From Candidatus Micrarchaeia archaeon (GTDB lineage: Archaea; Micrarchaeota; Micrarchaeia; Anstonellales; JAHKLY01): 57,752 nucleotides of DNA. Position 1 is the stretch's first letter; each line of letters starts with the position of its first letter. The stretch spans positions 1 to 57,752 of the forward strand of contig JBAZFO010000004.1 in NCBI GenBank assembly GCA_041653315.1, given 5' to 3'. This document shows positions 23,429 through 30,789 of the stretch, one piece after another. The notes below the pieces were generated by a model, which saw only the letters and a list, made by a program, of their open reading frames with translations, was not told the origin of the DNA and searched no databases. Made by a program: the position numbers and the translations under genes.

Positions 23429-24469
23429 CTACAGCCCCGCCGCCCCCTCGCCGCCCCCGCCTTCCGGGTCCTCATCATCCCGTTTGGGCGGGTCCTGGAC
23501 GTGCAAAAGCCAGTCGAACTCTCCGTAGATCAAGCCCTCCTGGCTCGGCTTGTTGCACAACATCTCACTATTCCAGGTATCCACTGAGACCTGGCGGCGT
23601 TTGGTGATAGCGTCCTCGATTCCGTAGAAGCCGTCTGCGGCCCGCGCCTTGCCCTGGCAATCCGGCCAAAGTTCGCACAAGGCGCACTCCCGATCCGGGG
23701 TACACCGTTCGATCACGTCAAAAATACACCACTTGTAAACCCGGTAGCCCCTTTCATCGGCTTCGGTGATTACCTGGTTCATGAGCCCGTAAGCCTTGTG
23801 CATGGTGGAGAAGATTTGCAGACTGGACTTGATGCCCCGTTTCGTTTGGGGGACCAGGAGGGCGGCCTGGTAGATCGACGGGTCCATTTCGTCAACCTCG
23901 TCGAGCTTCATTTTCTGAGGGTGCGCGCCCCGGACGCTCCGGGATGAGGCGGTGAGGATTTGGATGTTGGACTGATTGTTGAGCTTGGAGCCCTGGGCTA
24001 GCATTTCCCCGTTAAGCAGGTATTGAAAGTCCTCCGTAACCAGCCCCCAGCCGTCCCCCTCGCCGGTCAGGTGCTCATAGACCCTTTTGCTTTGCTCCTG
24101 TGAGCCCCCTAAGATTTTCGTGGAGCAGCCGCCCTTGAAGGCGCTGTCAAGCCAGGTGCACAGTCCGGCCAGGAGGGTTTTGCCGCCGCCCCGGTTCGAC
24201 CAACAGATGGAGTTCTGGACGCGCTCAAAGAAGGTGTCGCAGATGTAGTCGGCGGGGGAGTTATGGTGCTCACAGACGTGAGCCCGGGGGATGGTGAGGG
24301 GGTTGCCGGATTTATCGGGGTAGGCCCGGGCGATGAAGCCTAAGAGGTCTTTGTCGTCTCGGAAGCCATGCTCCCGGTAATATTCGATTTCCTTTTGGAG
24401 TTCGCTCTCTTCCTGCCCCAGCAGATTGTTGCTCTCGGCCTTTTGAATGCGGCCCCGTAGATTAGCCAC
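23429..24469 (-). CDS. Terminase large subunit, ATPase half as a separate gene
   Basis: 346 residues, GTG start. It has a TerL-type Walker A SNRGGGKT (91-98), the segment ILTASSRSVRGAHPQ, and Walker B KMKLDEVDEMD (D190, E191). The protein ends EGLIYGEFDWLLHVQDPP and a Gly/Glu-rich tail, the point where a normal TerL would enter its RNase-H-like nuclease domain. The nuclease is missing here and appears as a separate gene upstream (24891-25430). It overlaps the small-subunit candidate by eight bases. It powers DNA packaging, presumably with the other two proteins. Confidence 0.9.
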   Translation of the reverse strand: MANLRGRIQKAESNNLLGQEESELQKEIEYYREHGFRDDKDLLGFIARAYPDKSGNPLTIPRAHVCEHHNSPADYICDTFFERVQNSICWSNRGGGKTLLAGLCTWLDSAFKGGCSTKILGGSQEQSKRVYEHLTGEGDGWGLVTEDFQYLLNGEMLAQGSKLNNQSNIQILTASSRSVRGAHPQKMKLDEVDEMDPSIYQAALLVPQTKRGIKSSLQIFSTMHKAYGLMNQVITEADERGYRVYKWCIFDVIERCTPDRECALCELWPDCQGKARAADGFYGIEDAITKRRQVSVDTWNSEMLCNKPSQEGLIYGEFDWLLHVQDPPKRDDEDPEGGGGEGAAGL

Positions 24470-24872
24470 ACTGGAGCTTTTCTTCTATGGCGGCCATGCG
24501 AGCCTCAAGCTCGGTAAGCTCTAGTCCCTTCCGGTAAAGCTCCATCATGCTCGACAGCGCCTGCCCCTCGCCGGGGGTGATCCGCCCCCTGGATACTGCG
24601 GAGAGAATTGCGGCCATAGCCTTGGGGATGTCCGCCACCGTTTCGACCTTGGGGAGCTTTATCGACAGGGGGAGTTCCCTCCGCAGCGGGATGATCCGTT
24701 CAAGACAGAGCTTGAGGGCTACGGGGTCCCCTTTCTTGGCCTTGTTTATGGCCTTGCGGGTCAGGGCCTCAGCTTCCCCGTCCAGAAGAACCATCGCCGC
24801 CTTGGTAGTCTTACTGAGGGTGCCTTTCGGCTTGCCGCTGGGGTTGCCTGACTGTCCTTTTTTAAAGGCCAT
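24462..24872 (-). CDS. Putative terminase small subunit (DUF5681-like)
   Basis: 136 residues. The N-terminus FKKGQSGNPSGKPKGTLSKTTK is the hallmark of a phage family (DUF5681) usually found beside terminase genes. The rest is helical, with DPVALKLCLERIIPLRRELPL and a C-terminal coiled coil (MELYRKGLELTELEARMAAIEEKL). Sitting between the two TerL halves, it is the best candidate for the DNA-recognition subunit. The function is inferred from context. Confidence 0.7.
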   Translation of the reverse strand: MAFKKGQSGNPSGKPKGTLSKTTKAAMVLLDGEAEALTRKAINKAKKGDPVALKLCLERIIPLRRELPLSIKLPKVETVADIPKAMAAILSAVSRGRITPGEGQALSSMMELYRKGLELTELEARMAAIEEKLQCG

Positions 24873-24890
24873 TGTTTTTTCCTTGATTAA

Positions 24891-25430
24891 TCAATACGAT
24901 GCGTTTAGCCCCACCCACCACGTTAGAAAATACCGCAGTCCGTCAAGCCCGTGGTGGGGTCCCGTGCCCGGCACATGTTCCCGGTACAGGTTGAACTCCC
25001 CCAGAAATCGCCGGTAGCAATACTCACCGCAAGCGCACTTCCCGACCTTGGCGAAGGTGAGCCCGGACTCCCCTTTGGTTATGGCCGCCGCCTTGAGCCA
25101 CTGCTTGACGAGTTCATGGCCTGGCTCAACCCGTCCCGACTGCCCGACTATATCCACCCCGAAGACTTGGGAGTAGGTGCGCAACGCTTCCGGCTTGGAG
25201 GGATCGCCTGCGCCGCCGGTTAGCTGGCCATAGCCCCGGCCCTGGTGAATCTTGAGCAAAATCTTCCCATTTTCTTCGTTCGTGCGGTATGCCTGGTAGT
25301 GGGCATACAGGACCTGGACCTTTTCGTGGTCGGCGGAGGGTTGAAGCCAGAGTGCACAATTATTTTTCCAACCGAAGTCCACGCCCAGGTAAATCGGATT
25401 GTCCGGGCTGTAGTAGGGGTCTATCAGCAT
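24891..25430 (-). CDS. Terminase large subunit, nuclease half as a separate gene
   Basis: 179 residues from the ATG at 25430, four bases after the upstream stop; the longer frame to 25493 overlaps that gene. The RNase-H-like TerL nuclease is recognisable: YLGVDFGW (D18), GAGDPSKPE (D76) and PHHGLDGLRYFL (D163) supply the three metal ligands. A cysteine set CACGEYC (132-138) may bind a metal. It would cut the packaged DNA. Separation from the ATPase, with the nuclease encoded upstream of it, is unusual because TerL is normally one chain, ATPase first. Confidence 0.85.
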   Translation of the reverse strand: MLIDPYYSPDNPIYLGVDFGWKNNCALWLQPSADHEKVQVLYAHYQAYRTNEENGKILLKIHQGRGYGQLTGGAGDPSKPEALRTYSQVFGVDIVGQSGRVEPGHELVKQWLKAAAITKGESGLTFAKVGKCACGEYCYRRFLGEFNLYREHVPGTGPHHGLDGLRYFLTWWVGLNASY

Positions 25431-25434
25431 TCCC

Positions 25435-25719
25435 TCATCCCCACAGCACAACTCCCCTGTTATTTTCAATGCTGGCCTGAACTGCCGGGGCACCCTTTGC
25501 CGATTCTCCTACCGCCTGCCCTTCCCTGTCTGTCACCCCCTGGCCGTCGCTTACAAAGGCTCTCATGCTGTCGTTCATCTCAAGGGCGGTGCTCAGGGTT
25601 CGGATGACCCCGCAGGCCGCCTGCTTGAGCCACCGCTTTTCTGTTTCGGTGAGGGTACGGCCCAGAATCAAGATATGCTCCGGGCCGCCGTCGATGGACA
25701 GGTGGATGGTGGTGTTCAT
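25435..25719 (-). CDS. Hypothetical protein upstream of terminase nuclease
   Basis: 94 residues with GGGAGG before the ATG. Starts with a strand (TTIHLSIDGGPEHILILGRTL) and a helix (ETEKRWLKQAACGVIRTLSTAL), then a low-complexity tail. It ends four bases before the nuclease start. No family recognised; co-transcribed with packaging genes. Confidence 0.7.
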   Translation of the reverse strand: MNTTIHLSIDGGPEHILILGRTLTETEKRWLKQAACGVIRTLSTALEMNDSMRAFVSDGQGVTDREGQAVGESAKGAPAVQASIENNRGVVLWG

Positions 25720-25737
25720 GATCCGCCCGACCTCCCG

Positions 25738-26124
25738 TTAATGCGCCGCCTCAGCTTCCGGCACGGGCTGATAGTTAACCGGCTGCAAGGGCCGCACCTT
25801 CTGCACCCGCACCCCCATGCCCTCGTTAATGGCCGTGGCCAGGGACTTGATTTGCAGCTTGAGCAGGTCGATAGCCTCCTTGAAGGCCGCCATGCTCGCC
25901 TTTTTGTCTTCCTCCACCTCGTTGAGTTGGGCCACTAAGCTGGCCAGTTCAATCGCCTTCGGTTCGAGTTCTGCGGTAAGAAAAAGTTGCCTCATCGGTT
26001 TTGTTCTCCCATGGATTTCGTGAAACATCGGGGTTAAGAGTTCTTCAACCGCTGCCTTGTTTTCCAGGTCGACGGATTTGCCTTGGTAGGTTATGGTGCT
26101 TTTGATTTTGTCGGTGGTGGTCAT
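25738..26124 (-). CDS. Coiled-coil hypothetical protein
   Basis: 128 residues; the centre is a long amphipathic coiled coil (ELASLVAQLNEVEEDKKASM, then KEAIDLLKLQIKSLATAINEG), ending in a Pro/Val-rich tail (VRPLQPVNYQPVPEAEAAH). GGAG precedes the ATG. The zinc-ribbon gene upstream overlaps its start. Function unknown. Confidence 0.7.
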   Translation of the reverse strand: MTTTDKIKSTITYQGKSVDLENKAAVEELLTPMFHEIHGRTKPMRQLFLTAELEPKAIELASLVAQLNEVEEDKKASMAAFKEAIDLLKLQIKSLATAINEGMGVRVQKVRPLQPVNYQPVPEAEAAH

Positions 26125-26333
26125 GGGGTGTGCTCCTTGGATTTACCCTTCTCCATCTGCCGCACCCGCCGCGCCATTTCCCGGGTCTGCTTGGGCGGGT
26201 CAGCGGGTTGGCCGAAAGTCCTTTGACATTTGGGGCAGGTCACACTCACGTCCCCCAGATGCGCTTTGCCGTGATAGCCGCATTGACAGCGGTAAGGTCT
26301 GATCGTTTCGTCTTGGCGGGGAATTCGGATCAT
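26121..26333 (-). CDS. Zinc-ribbon protein
   Basis: 70 residues from the ATG at 26333, which overlaps the stop of the gene upstream (TGATG) with AGGTGG before it. The motif YRCQCGYHGKAHLGDVSVTCPKCQRTF is a zinc ribbon, followed by a basic helix (REMARRVRQMEKGK). Probably a small nucleic-acid-binding protein. Confidence 0.72.
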   Translation of the reverse strand: MIRIPRQDETIRPYRCQCGYHGKAHLGDVSVTCPKCQRTFGQPADPPKQTREMARRVRQMEKGKSKEHTP

Positions 26334-26899
26334 CAGATCCACCTCACTCGCGGTGTAACCTCAGTCGCAATCCCCAGCAAAATATAATGCAGGGCGCTCA
26401 GGGCGAAGTTGTCCATCTCAAGCGGTGCGTCCTTGACCGGACGGTTCAGCTTCTGTTCACGTCCCCGGAACCGCCCGAACTCGGCCATCAGATTAGGGCA
26501 GGCAAAAGCCCCGGCGCCATCCCGCCGTCCCGGTATCGTGTCGAAATAGAGGCTCACGGGTGCCCCCAGCTTGAAATTCGCCAGCCGTTTCTTCACCAGG
26601 TTGATCGCCAAGCTGACCTCCTTCGCCTCTACCGGGACCGCACAGAGCCGTTGTTTTCTCATGATCTTGATAAAGGCCGGCTGAGTCGGGTCGCAGTAGA
26701 ACTTTCGGACCCCAAGCTCACGTTGCCATTCTTTGGCTATCCCCACGGCGGTTTCCAATAACATGCCCTCCTGGAAGACCTCCCGGATCACCTGCACGTG
26801 GTCATGTGGCGCCGGGTCATGCCGGGCCGCAAGCAAGACGGTTGGACCCTGGAGCCCCCATTTGATGCCGACATAGACCCTGGGTTTTAATTTCTCCAC
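26333..26899 (-). CDS. TerL-nuclease-like protein with altered active site
   Basis: 188 residues, GTG start at 26899. The chain follows a terminase nuclease domain: YVGIKWGLQGPTVLLA, then KFYCDPTQPAFIKIM, then AKEVSLAINLVKKRL, then NLMAEFGRFRGR, and finally VKDAPLEMDNFALSALHYILL. The first metal ligand is replaced (K13 where GxD is expected) and the last also (SALHY instead of DALRY, S168); only D70 remains. It therefore looks like a catalytically dead paralogue, distinct from the intact nuclease at 24891-25430. It may regulate packaging or bind DNA junctions. The homology is judged by eye. Confidence 0.65.
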   Translation of the reverse strand: MEKLKPRVYVGIKWGLQGPTVLLAARHDPAPHDHVQVIREVFQEGMLLETAVGIAKEWQRELGVRKFYCDPTQPAFIKIMRKQRLCAVPVEAKEVSLAINLVKKRLANFKLGAPVSLYFDTIPGRRDGAGAFACPNLMAEFGRFRGREQKLNRPVKDAPLEMDNFALSALHYILLGIATEVTPRVRWI

Positions 26900-26900
26900 A

Positions 26901-27110
26901 TCAACCCAGGAGAGAATTATAATAATCCACGTTCACCAGCACCCAGACTCCGGCCTCATCGCGCTTGACCGGGATTTTACCCAAATGGATCAGCTTCCTC
27001 ACGGTGCGCTCATGGACACAGAGAAATTGAGCGATAGCGGGGACTCCACGATAGAACTCGACCGGAATGATGACGGGCTGTATGGTACCCTTGCTCTCCC
27101 CCTGTGTCAT
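26901..27110 (-). CDS. Helix-turn-helix DNA-binding protein
   Basis: 69 residues from the ATG at 27110 (AAGGGGG upstream; the longer frame to 27200 runs into rusA). The segment VPAIAQFLCVHERTVRKLIHLGKIPVKRDEAGVWVL is a MerR/excisionase-type winged HTH as used in small phage DNA-binding proteins. Being next to the terminase block it could be involved in packaging-site recognition or regulation. Confidence 0.75.
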   Translation of the reverse strand: MTQGESKGTIQPVIIPVEFYRGVPAIAQFLCVHERTVRKLIHLGKIPVKRDEAGVWVLVNVDYYNSLLG

Positions 27111-27141
27111 GCTTGAGCCCCCTTTAGAAAACTGTTGTCTC

Positions 27142-27714
27142 TTAAAAAAGCCTACCGGCCTCGACCCCGTTAAATTCTGCATGGGACGCCGCGTCCGCAT
27201 AATAATGGCCTATATCTTGGGCTTCCAACATAAGGCGACGATACCGCTCCGCCAGCCCCGCCCGGTATTCCTCCAGGGTAATGAGTTCTATTTCCCACCT
27301 GGCCGGGTCGCCATAATACTTGCCGGTTTCCGGAGCATATTTCACCACCAGGGCATCGTCGGTCCAGAAGACCCCTTTAAAAACGTCCTTCAGGTGCTTG
27401 ATGATATTGTCCAGGTCCGGCTTTTTGGTGGGGCAGATAGCACCGGTCAAGGCCTCTGCTTTAAATTTCTCACCCTTCTTGCCCTTAAGATCTGATTTGG
27501 TCATGGGCAGGAAAGCCTTGACACCTAAAACCAAGGCGCCGGTCAGGGGGGTCTGGGGGCGGTATTTATAAAGCAAAGCCAGTAGCTTTTCCTCTTCCGT
27601 CTGCTGCTTCGGGTCCTTTCGGGGCTTGCCGGCGATAGCCTTGCCGCCTGCCAGAAAAGCCCGGCCCCGCGCCCGCATTTGGCCTTTAGGCTCAAGGATG
27701 ATGGTGAATTTCAT
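27142..27714 (-). CDS. rusA: RusA-like Holliday-junction resolvase
   Basis: 190 residues. The family core KKPDLDNIIKHLKDVFKGVFWTDDALVV has the catalytic aspartates (DLDN and TDDA), with the upstream strand ALVLGVKAFLPM. The C-terminal 40 residues (YRAGLAERYRRLMLEAQDIG) are an extension beyond typical RusA (about 120 residues). It resolves branched DNA before packaging. Its ATG overlaps the stop of the membrane gene upstream. Confidence 0.92.
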   Translation of the reverse strand: MKFTIILEPKGQMRARGRAFLAGGKAIAGKPRKDPKQQTEEEKLLALLYKYRPQTPLTGALVLGVKAFLPMTKSDLKGKKGEKFKAEALTGAICPTKKPDLDNIIKHLKDVFKGVFWTDDALVVKYAPETGKYYGDPARWEIELITLEEYRAGLAERYRRLMLEAQDIGHYYADAASHAEFNGVEAGRLF

Positions 27715-27878
27715 ATCGTTGGTTTCTCCCGCTCCCGTGCCAGCCGAATCACGTTAATGAGGTAGCCTATCCAGCCCTTGGCCCAGTCCCACCCGCCCAG
27801 GACCGCCAGGCCGGTAAGCACTGCAGCCACCAATCCCAGGCCGTATGCGTATCCGAGTTTCATGGCTTCAAGCATCAT
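27711..27878 (-). CDS. Small membrane protein
   Basis: A 55-codon frame with one strong hydrophobic helix (YGLGLVAAVLTGLAVLGGW), a second short one (WIGYLINVI) and a basic C-terminus. It ends in an ATGA overlap with rusA and starts seven bases after the cold-shock gene, with GAGG upstream. Function unknown. Confidence 0.6.
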   Translation of the reverse strand: MMLEAMKLGYAYGLGLVAAVLTGLAVLGGWDWAKGWIGYLINVIRLAREREKPTI

Positions 27879-27884
27879 CGCGCC

Positions 27885-28100
27885 TCACTTGGCCTCGACG
27901 TTGAGCGCAATCGGGCCTTTCGGACCGCGGCCCACCTCGAATTCGACGTGCTGGCCTTCATGGAGGGTCCGCCGCCCCTTGCCGGTTTGTTTGATGTCCG
28001 AGTAGTGGACAAAAAGGTCGTCAAGCTCTTCACGTTCGATGAAGCCAAAGCCACGTGTATCGTTAAACCATTTCACAACGCCCTGTTCTTTTAAAGCCAT
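27885..28100 (-). CDS. Cold-shock (CspA-family) protein
   Basis: 71 residues from the ATG at 28100, with AGGAG nine bases upstream (a TTG two codons earlier is possible). It is an OB-fold RNA-binding protein with RNP1 (TRGFGFIE) and RNP2 (LFVHYSDI) motifs and the normal Csp length. Phage Csp proteins can act as RNA chaperones or antiterminators; here it could act on the structured leader of the other operon, which is speculation. Its ribosome site lies inside the 3' end of the HNH gene upstream. Confidence 0.93.
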   Translation of the reverse strand: MALKEQGVVKWFNDTRGFGFIEREELDDLFVHYSDIKQTGKGRRTLHEGQHVEFEVGRGPKGPIALNVEAK

Positions 28101-28621
28101 TTCCAAGTTCTCCTATGATAGATATTTTCAATCGTTTGCCGATTTAATCCTAATTCTTTCGCTATATTTGTCATATCGCCCTTCTTTTTGTTTTGGAGAC
28201 GTGCTCTTATATCAATTACTTCTTTTTCGCTTAATTTTCTATGGGGAGCCCATTCTATACCCTGCCTAACTTTATCTTGGGTATTTTCTTCATGTGTAGC
28301 CCACCTCAGGTTGCTGGCTCGATTGTTTAATTTATTTCCATCCCAATGTGCTGCTTCATGTCTTTCAGATGGACGTGGGCCATAGAAAACTTCACAAACC
28401 AAAACATGAACATGGACTCTGCGTCTGCCATTACTATAATAAAGACTTACTTCGCGATACCCCTGAAAAGTGACACTTCCATTAATAATTCTCGAGTGTC
28501 TCGCTCCATGCCCCCATGGCCTTCTGCTTAAAATTCTGCCAAAACTTGAAACTTGATAATCAGGAAAATCAGGAATTGGTTTCCAAACTTCTTCTGTAGT
28601 GTTAAAATTTCGGGCAGTCAT
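28091..28621 (-). CDS. NUMOD4/HNH homing endonuclease
   Basis: 176 residues from the ATG at 28621, with AGGAGG nine bases upstream. The N-terminus EEVWKPIPDFPDYQVSSFGRI is a NUMOD4 motif. The HNH_3 core follows (HVHVLVCEVFYGPRP, then EAAHWDGNKLNNRASNLRWAT), and the C-terminus (LSEKEVIDIRARLQNKKKGD, then IAKELGLNRQTIENIYHRRTW) is a DNA-binding HTH. The gene is A+T rich and overlaps the csp start by ten bases. This is a textbook mobile endonuclease. Confidence 0.93.
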   Translation of the reverse strand: MTARNFNTTEEVWKPIPDFPDYQVSSFGRILSRRPWGHGARHSRIINGSVTFQGYREVSLYYSNGRRRVHVHVLVCEVFYGPRPSERHEAAHWDGNKLNNRASNLRWATHEENTQDKVRQGIEWAPHRKLSEKEVIDIRARLQNKKKGDMTNIAKELGLNRQTIENIYHRRTWKWL

Positions 28622-28789
28622 GAGACCGCACCTCCTGTTAAGGTGGGTTTTGTGATTAGGGCCGGGATGGTGCTCCAACACTGTCTCGGCCTGATTATTT
28701 ATACCACTTACCATCTGTATTTGCAAGGTAACTTCCTTATTTCTTAACTGTTTTTTGGAAATCTTGTTCTAAAATTAACCTGAGGTAAT

Positions 28790-28822
28790 CCCCCGGCTCG
28801 GGGCAACCCCTGCAGCCGGGGG
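28790..28822. other. Strong hairpin in the HU-HNH intergenic gap
   Basis: CCCCCGGCT and AGCCGGGGG form a 9-bp perfect stem with an inner CGGGG/CCCCTG part. It lies between HU (ending at 28852) and the HNH gene. No T-run follows on either strand, so a classical terminator is not supported. It may be an mRNA-stabilising or processing hairpin. Confidence 0.55.
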
Positions 28823-28851
28823 TCCTGCTACCAAGGCACGTCTTAAAACTT

Positions 28852-29124
28852 TTAAGCGATAGCCTCTCGAAGATTTTTGTGGCATTTGAAGCTAACCTTC
28901 TTCCCCGCCGGAATGTCTATGGCCGCTCCGGTTGCCGGGTTGCGTCCCTGCCTGGCCGCGGTGGCCTTGACCTTGAAGGTGCCCAGACCCGGGATCGTCG
29001 CATCCTCGCCGTCAATCAGGGCCGCGCCTACGCAGCGCACCAAACCGTCCAGCGCCGCTTCCGCGTCCTTTTGGGTGATACCGGCTTCCTTCGCCATGCC
29101 TTTTACGAGTTCAGCTTTCGTCAT
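28852..29124 (-). CDS. HU/IHF-family DNA-bending protein
   Basis: 90 residues, standard length. It begins TKAELVKGMAKEAGITQKDAE and carries the DNA-binding arm with the family signature GRNPATGAAIDIPAGKKVSFK. It would act as architectural protein in replication, integration or packaging. AGAGG lies upstream of the ATG. A phage-borne copy gives independence from host IHF/HU. Confidence 0.95.
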   Translation of the reverse strand: MTKAELVKGMAKEAGITQKDAEAALDGLVRCVGAALIDGEDATIPGLGTFKVKATAARQGRNPATGAAIDIPAGKKVSFKCHKNLREAIA

Positions 29125-29170
29125 AAAAACCTCTTTCCTGTGGATTAAACCGCTCGACGCTGAGCGGGGG

Positions 29171-29365
29171 TTACGCTTTTAGATGAACTGCCTCCATCAA
29201 CCACGCCGCAATCCCGGCCACCCTGCCCAGCCGTTTCCGTTCATCCGGGGTCAGGTCCGCCACCGACTCAGGGGGCCGGCACTTCTCACAGACTCCGGTG
29301 ATCCGGTCGTTCCGATAATCGACCTGGCGTTCCTGGCCACAGAGGATGCAGGTAAACGTGCTCAT
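29171..29365 (-). CDS. Small zinc-finger protein
   Basis: 64 residues from the ATG at 29365, which overlaps the stop of the upstream gene (ATGA) with AGGGG before it. Two Cys pairs (FTCILCGQE and GVCEKCRP) form a zinc ribbon, followed by a helix (TPDERKRLGRVAGIAAWLMEAV). Small DNA- or RNA-binding protein; no specific function. Confidence 0.7.
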   Translation of the reverse strand: MSTFTCILCGQERQVDYRNDRITGVCEKCRPPESVADLTPDERKRLGRVAGIAAWLMEAVHLKA

Positions 29366-29565
29366 TTGAACACCCCTACCTGGCGCAACAAATGCTGGAA
29401 GCAAACACCCGAAGCACCGTATTGCCGTTTCAGGCATCCCGGGACGGTACATGTCTTGTCGATAACCGGGCTCCATTTGGCCTCGAAGGCGGCTTGCTCA
29501 GGGTCGGGGGTGAGTTGAGGTTTCGGTTCCTGGCTTTCCCGGTAGTAGGCGACGTCGTTTTTCAT
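29362..29565 (-). CDS. Small hypothetical protein
   Basis: 67 residues from the ATG at 29565 (GGGAGAAACC upstream). Contains CTVPGCLKRQYGASGVCFQHLLRQ, a CxxxxC...CxxH pattern that could hold zinc. Coupled to the next gene by ATGA. No family recognised. Confidence 0.62.
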   Translation of the reverse strand: MKNDVAYYRESQEPKPQLTPDPEQAAFEAKWSPVIDKTCTVPGCLKRQYGASGVCFQHLLRQVGVFK

Positions 29566-29585
29566 GAAGGTTTCTCCCATGATGA

Positions 29586-30017
29586 TCATCCACCGGACTC
29601 CCATTTCTCTGTGCATGAGCAAAGCACCGGGGGGTTAATCCGCTTGGTTATCAAATCGCCCTCCTCTGTCTTACCCATAGGCCAGTCCATCGCTGTCCTA
29701 ACCACTCCACTACCCTTACACTTCGGACATTCTGGGTTGGCCCACTTGTCCGGGTGAAAGCGGCGGTCGTGAATCTCATTGGCCTTGCTATCGCCGTTCT
29801 TCTCGCCAATTTCCATCGACTTCGCCCACATAAAGGCCGGCAGGTTCCGGGGCCAGGATTCCAGTTTTTTAACTTCGGCCAAGAGGTCTTTGATGTGATT
29901 CTCTGGAATATCCCGGACCTCTTCACACCATTGGGTAATAGTTTCATCCCGTGGAGGCTTGCGCTCAAAGTAGAGGCTCAGCTCATAGATTGCGCTTTTA
30001 AATGTTCCTGGACCCAT
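29586..30017 (-). CDS. Replication-module protein with zinc motif (possible helicase loader partner)
   Basis: 143 residues. The N-terminal two thirds are helical (FKSAIYELSLYFERKPPRDETITQWCEEVRDIP, then LLAEVKKLESWPRNLPAFMWAKSM), and the C-terminus carries CPKCKGSGVV and CSC, a zinc site. It overlaps the initiator gene by 40 bases and takes the place of lambda P. A loader or adaptor role is inferred from position only; there is no AAA+ motif. Confidence 0.7.
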   Translation of the reverse strand: MGPGTFKSAIYELSLYFERKPPRDETITQWCEEVRDIPENHIKDLLAEVKKLESWPRNLPAFMWAKSMEIGEKNGDSKANEIHDRRFHPDKWANPECPKCKGSGVVRTAMDWPMGKTEEGDLITKRINPPVLCSCTEKWESGG

Positions 30018-30784
30018 TGCGGTTGACCCCCTTCGGGTTGTGCTACATCAAAATCAAATGGCTCCCTTTCCCATTCAGCCGCCTTAAGCCAGCGCTCAAA
30101 ATGCTTAAATTCAGGGTAGAAGATGCCTAACGAATCGGCTTTTTGTTTTTCGGCAATTTGGCGCTCAATTATCGAGATGACGTCTTTGGGGATGGTGGGC
30201 TTAGCCTTCTTGAACTGGGCAAAAGCGTTTTTTTTACTACCATGCTGGTTTTTGGGGTAGGCCAAATAGATTGCTTCGAAATCTTGAGGGTATGCTCCGT
30301 TCCCTCCGGTGGGAGGGGACATATCTTTTTTATTATCTTGATTTAAACTTAACTTAAACTTAAGGCCGGAGTCCTCCTGGACTTCTCCATCATTACTCCG
30401 GGAGTCCTCCGGGAGTCCTCCGGGAGTTTCACAGAGTTTATCTGGAGGCGATGGGAGTTTTGAAGGTGATTCCCTGTCTACCCTAAGTCTTTGATTATCC
30501 TTAAATTTTGGATATTGGATAAACCACTCTTTCCCTATTTGATAGCGTAAAATCAGTTCTTTGGATTCGGCATCTTTGAAGAATTTTGCTACTTTTTCGG
30601 CGGTGATATGCTCAAGAAGAGGCACCACGATTGCCCTAAAAACTTTAGGGCTTCCGCTAATCCTCCCCTCGATATCAAGGTGCGATATGGCCCAGGTAAA
30701 AAGGAGGCGGTGAGTATCATTCTCAAGGCTCGCCACGGCCTCATTAAGGCTAATTTTCTTATGGAGCATCCTACCGTCGGCCAT
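29978..30784 (-). CDS. Replication initiator / replisome organiser (lambda O analogue)
   Basis: 268 residues. The N-terminus (RMLHKKISLNEAVASLENDT, then LLFTWAISHLDIEGRISGSP, then VVPLLEHITAEKVAKFFKD) is the winged-helix DNA-binding domain of phage replication initiators. The middle is a hydrophilic linker encoded by iteron-like 11-bp repeats. The C-terminus (DFEAIYLAYPKNQHGSKKNA, then FERWLKAAEWEREP) is a helical domain probably contacting the loader. The repeats inside the gene mirror lambda, where ori lies within gene O. Confidence 0.85.
   Translation of the reverse strand: MADGRMLHKKISLNEAVASLENDTHRLLFTWAISHLDIEGRISGSPKVFRAIVVPLLEHITAEKVAKFFKDAESKELILRYQIGKEWFIQYPKFKDNQRLRVDRESPSKLPSPPDKLCETPGGLPEDSRSNDGEVQEDSGLKFKLSLNQDNKKDMSPPTGGNGAYPQDFEAIYLAYPKNQHGSKKNAFAQFKKAKPTIPKDVISIIERQIAEKQKADSLGIFYPEFKHFERWLKAAEWEREPFDFDVAQPEGGQPQWVQEHLKAQSMS
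30318..30430. other. Candidate replication origin inside the initiator gene
   Basis: Three contiguous 11-bp iterons (CTCCGGGAGTC twice, then CTCCGGGAGTT) occupy 30396-30428, with a diverged copy near 30366-30378. They lie beside an A+T-rich tract at 30318-30362 that contains TTAAACTTAACTTAAACTTAA. Iterons plus an unwinding element within the initiator gene is the lambda ori layout. Confidence 0.6.
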
Positions 30785-30789
30785 ATTAT

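Noticed and set aside
28776..28788. TAACC-TGA-GGTAA as a ninth repressor operator
   Set aside because: The spacer is three bases instead of four and there is no TTGACA promoter around it; it may be chance or a very weak site.
28790..28822. Rho-independent terminator between HU and the HNH gene
   Set aside because: The stem is strong but no T-run follows on either strand.
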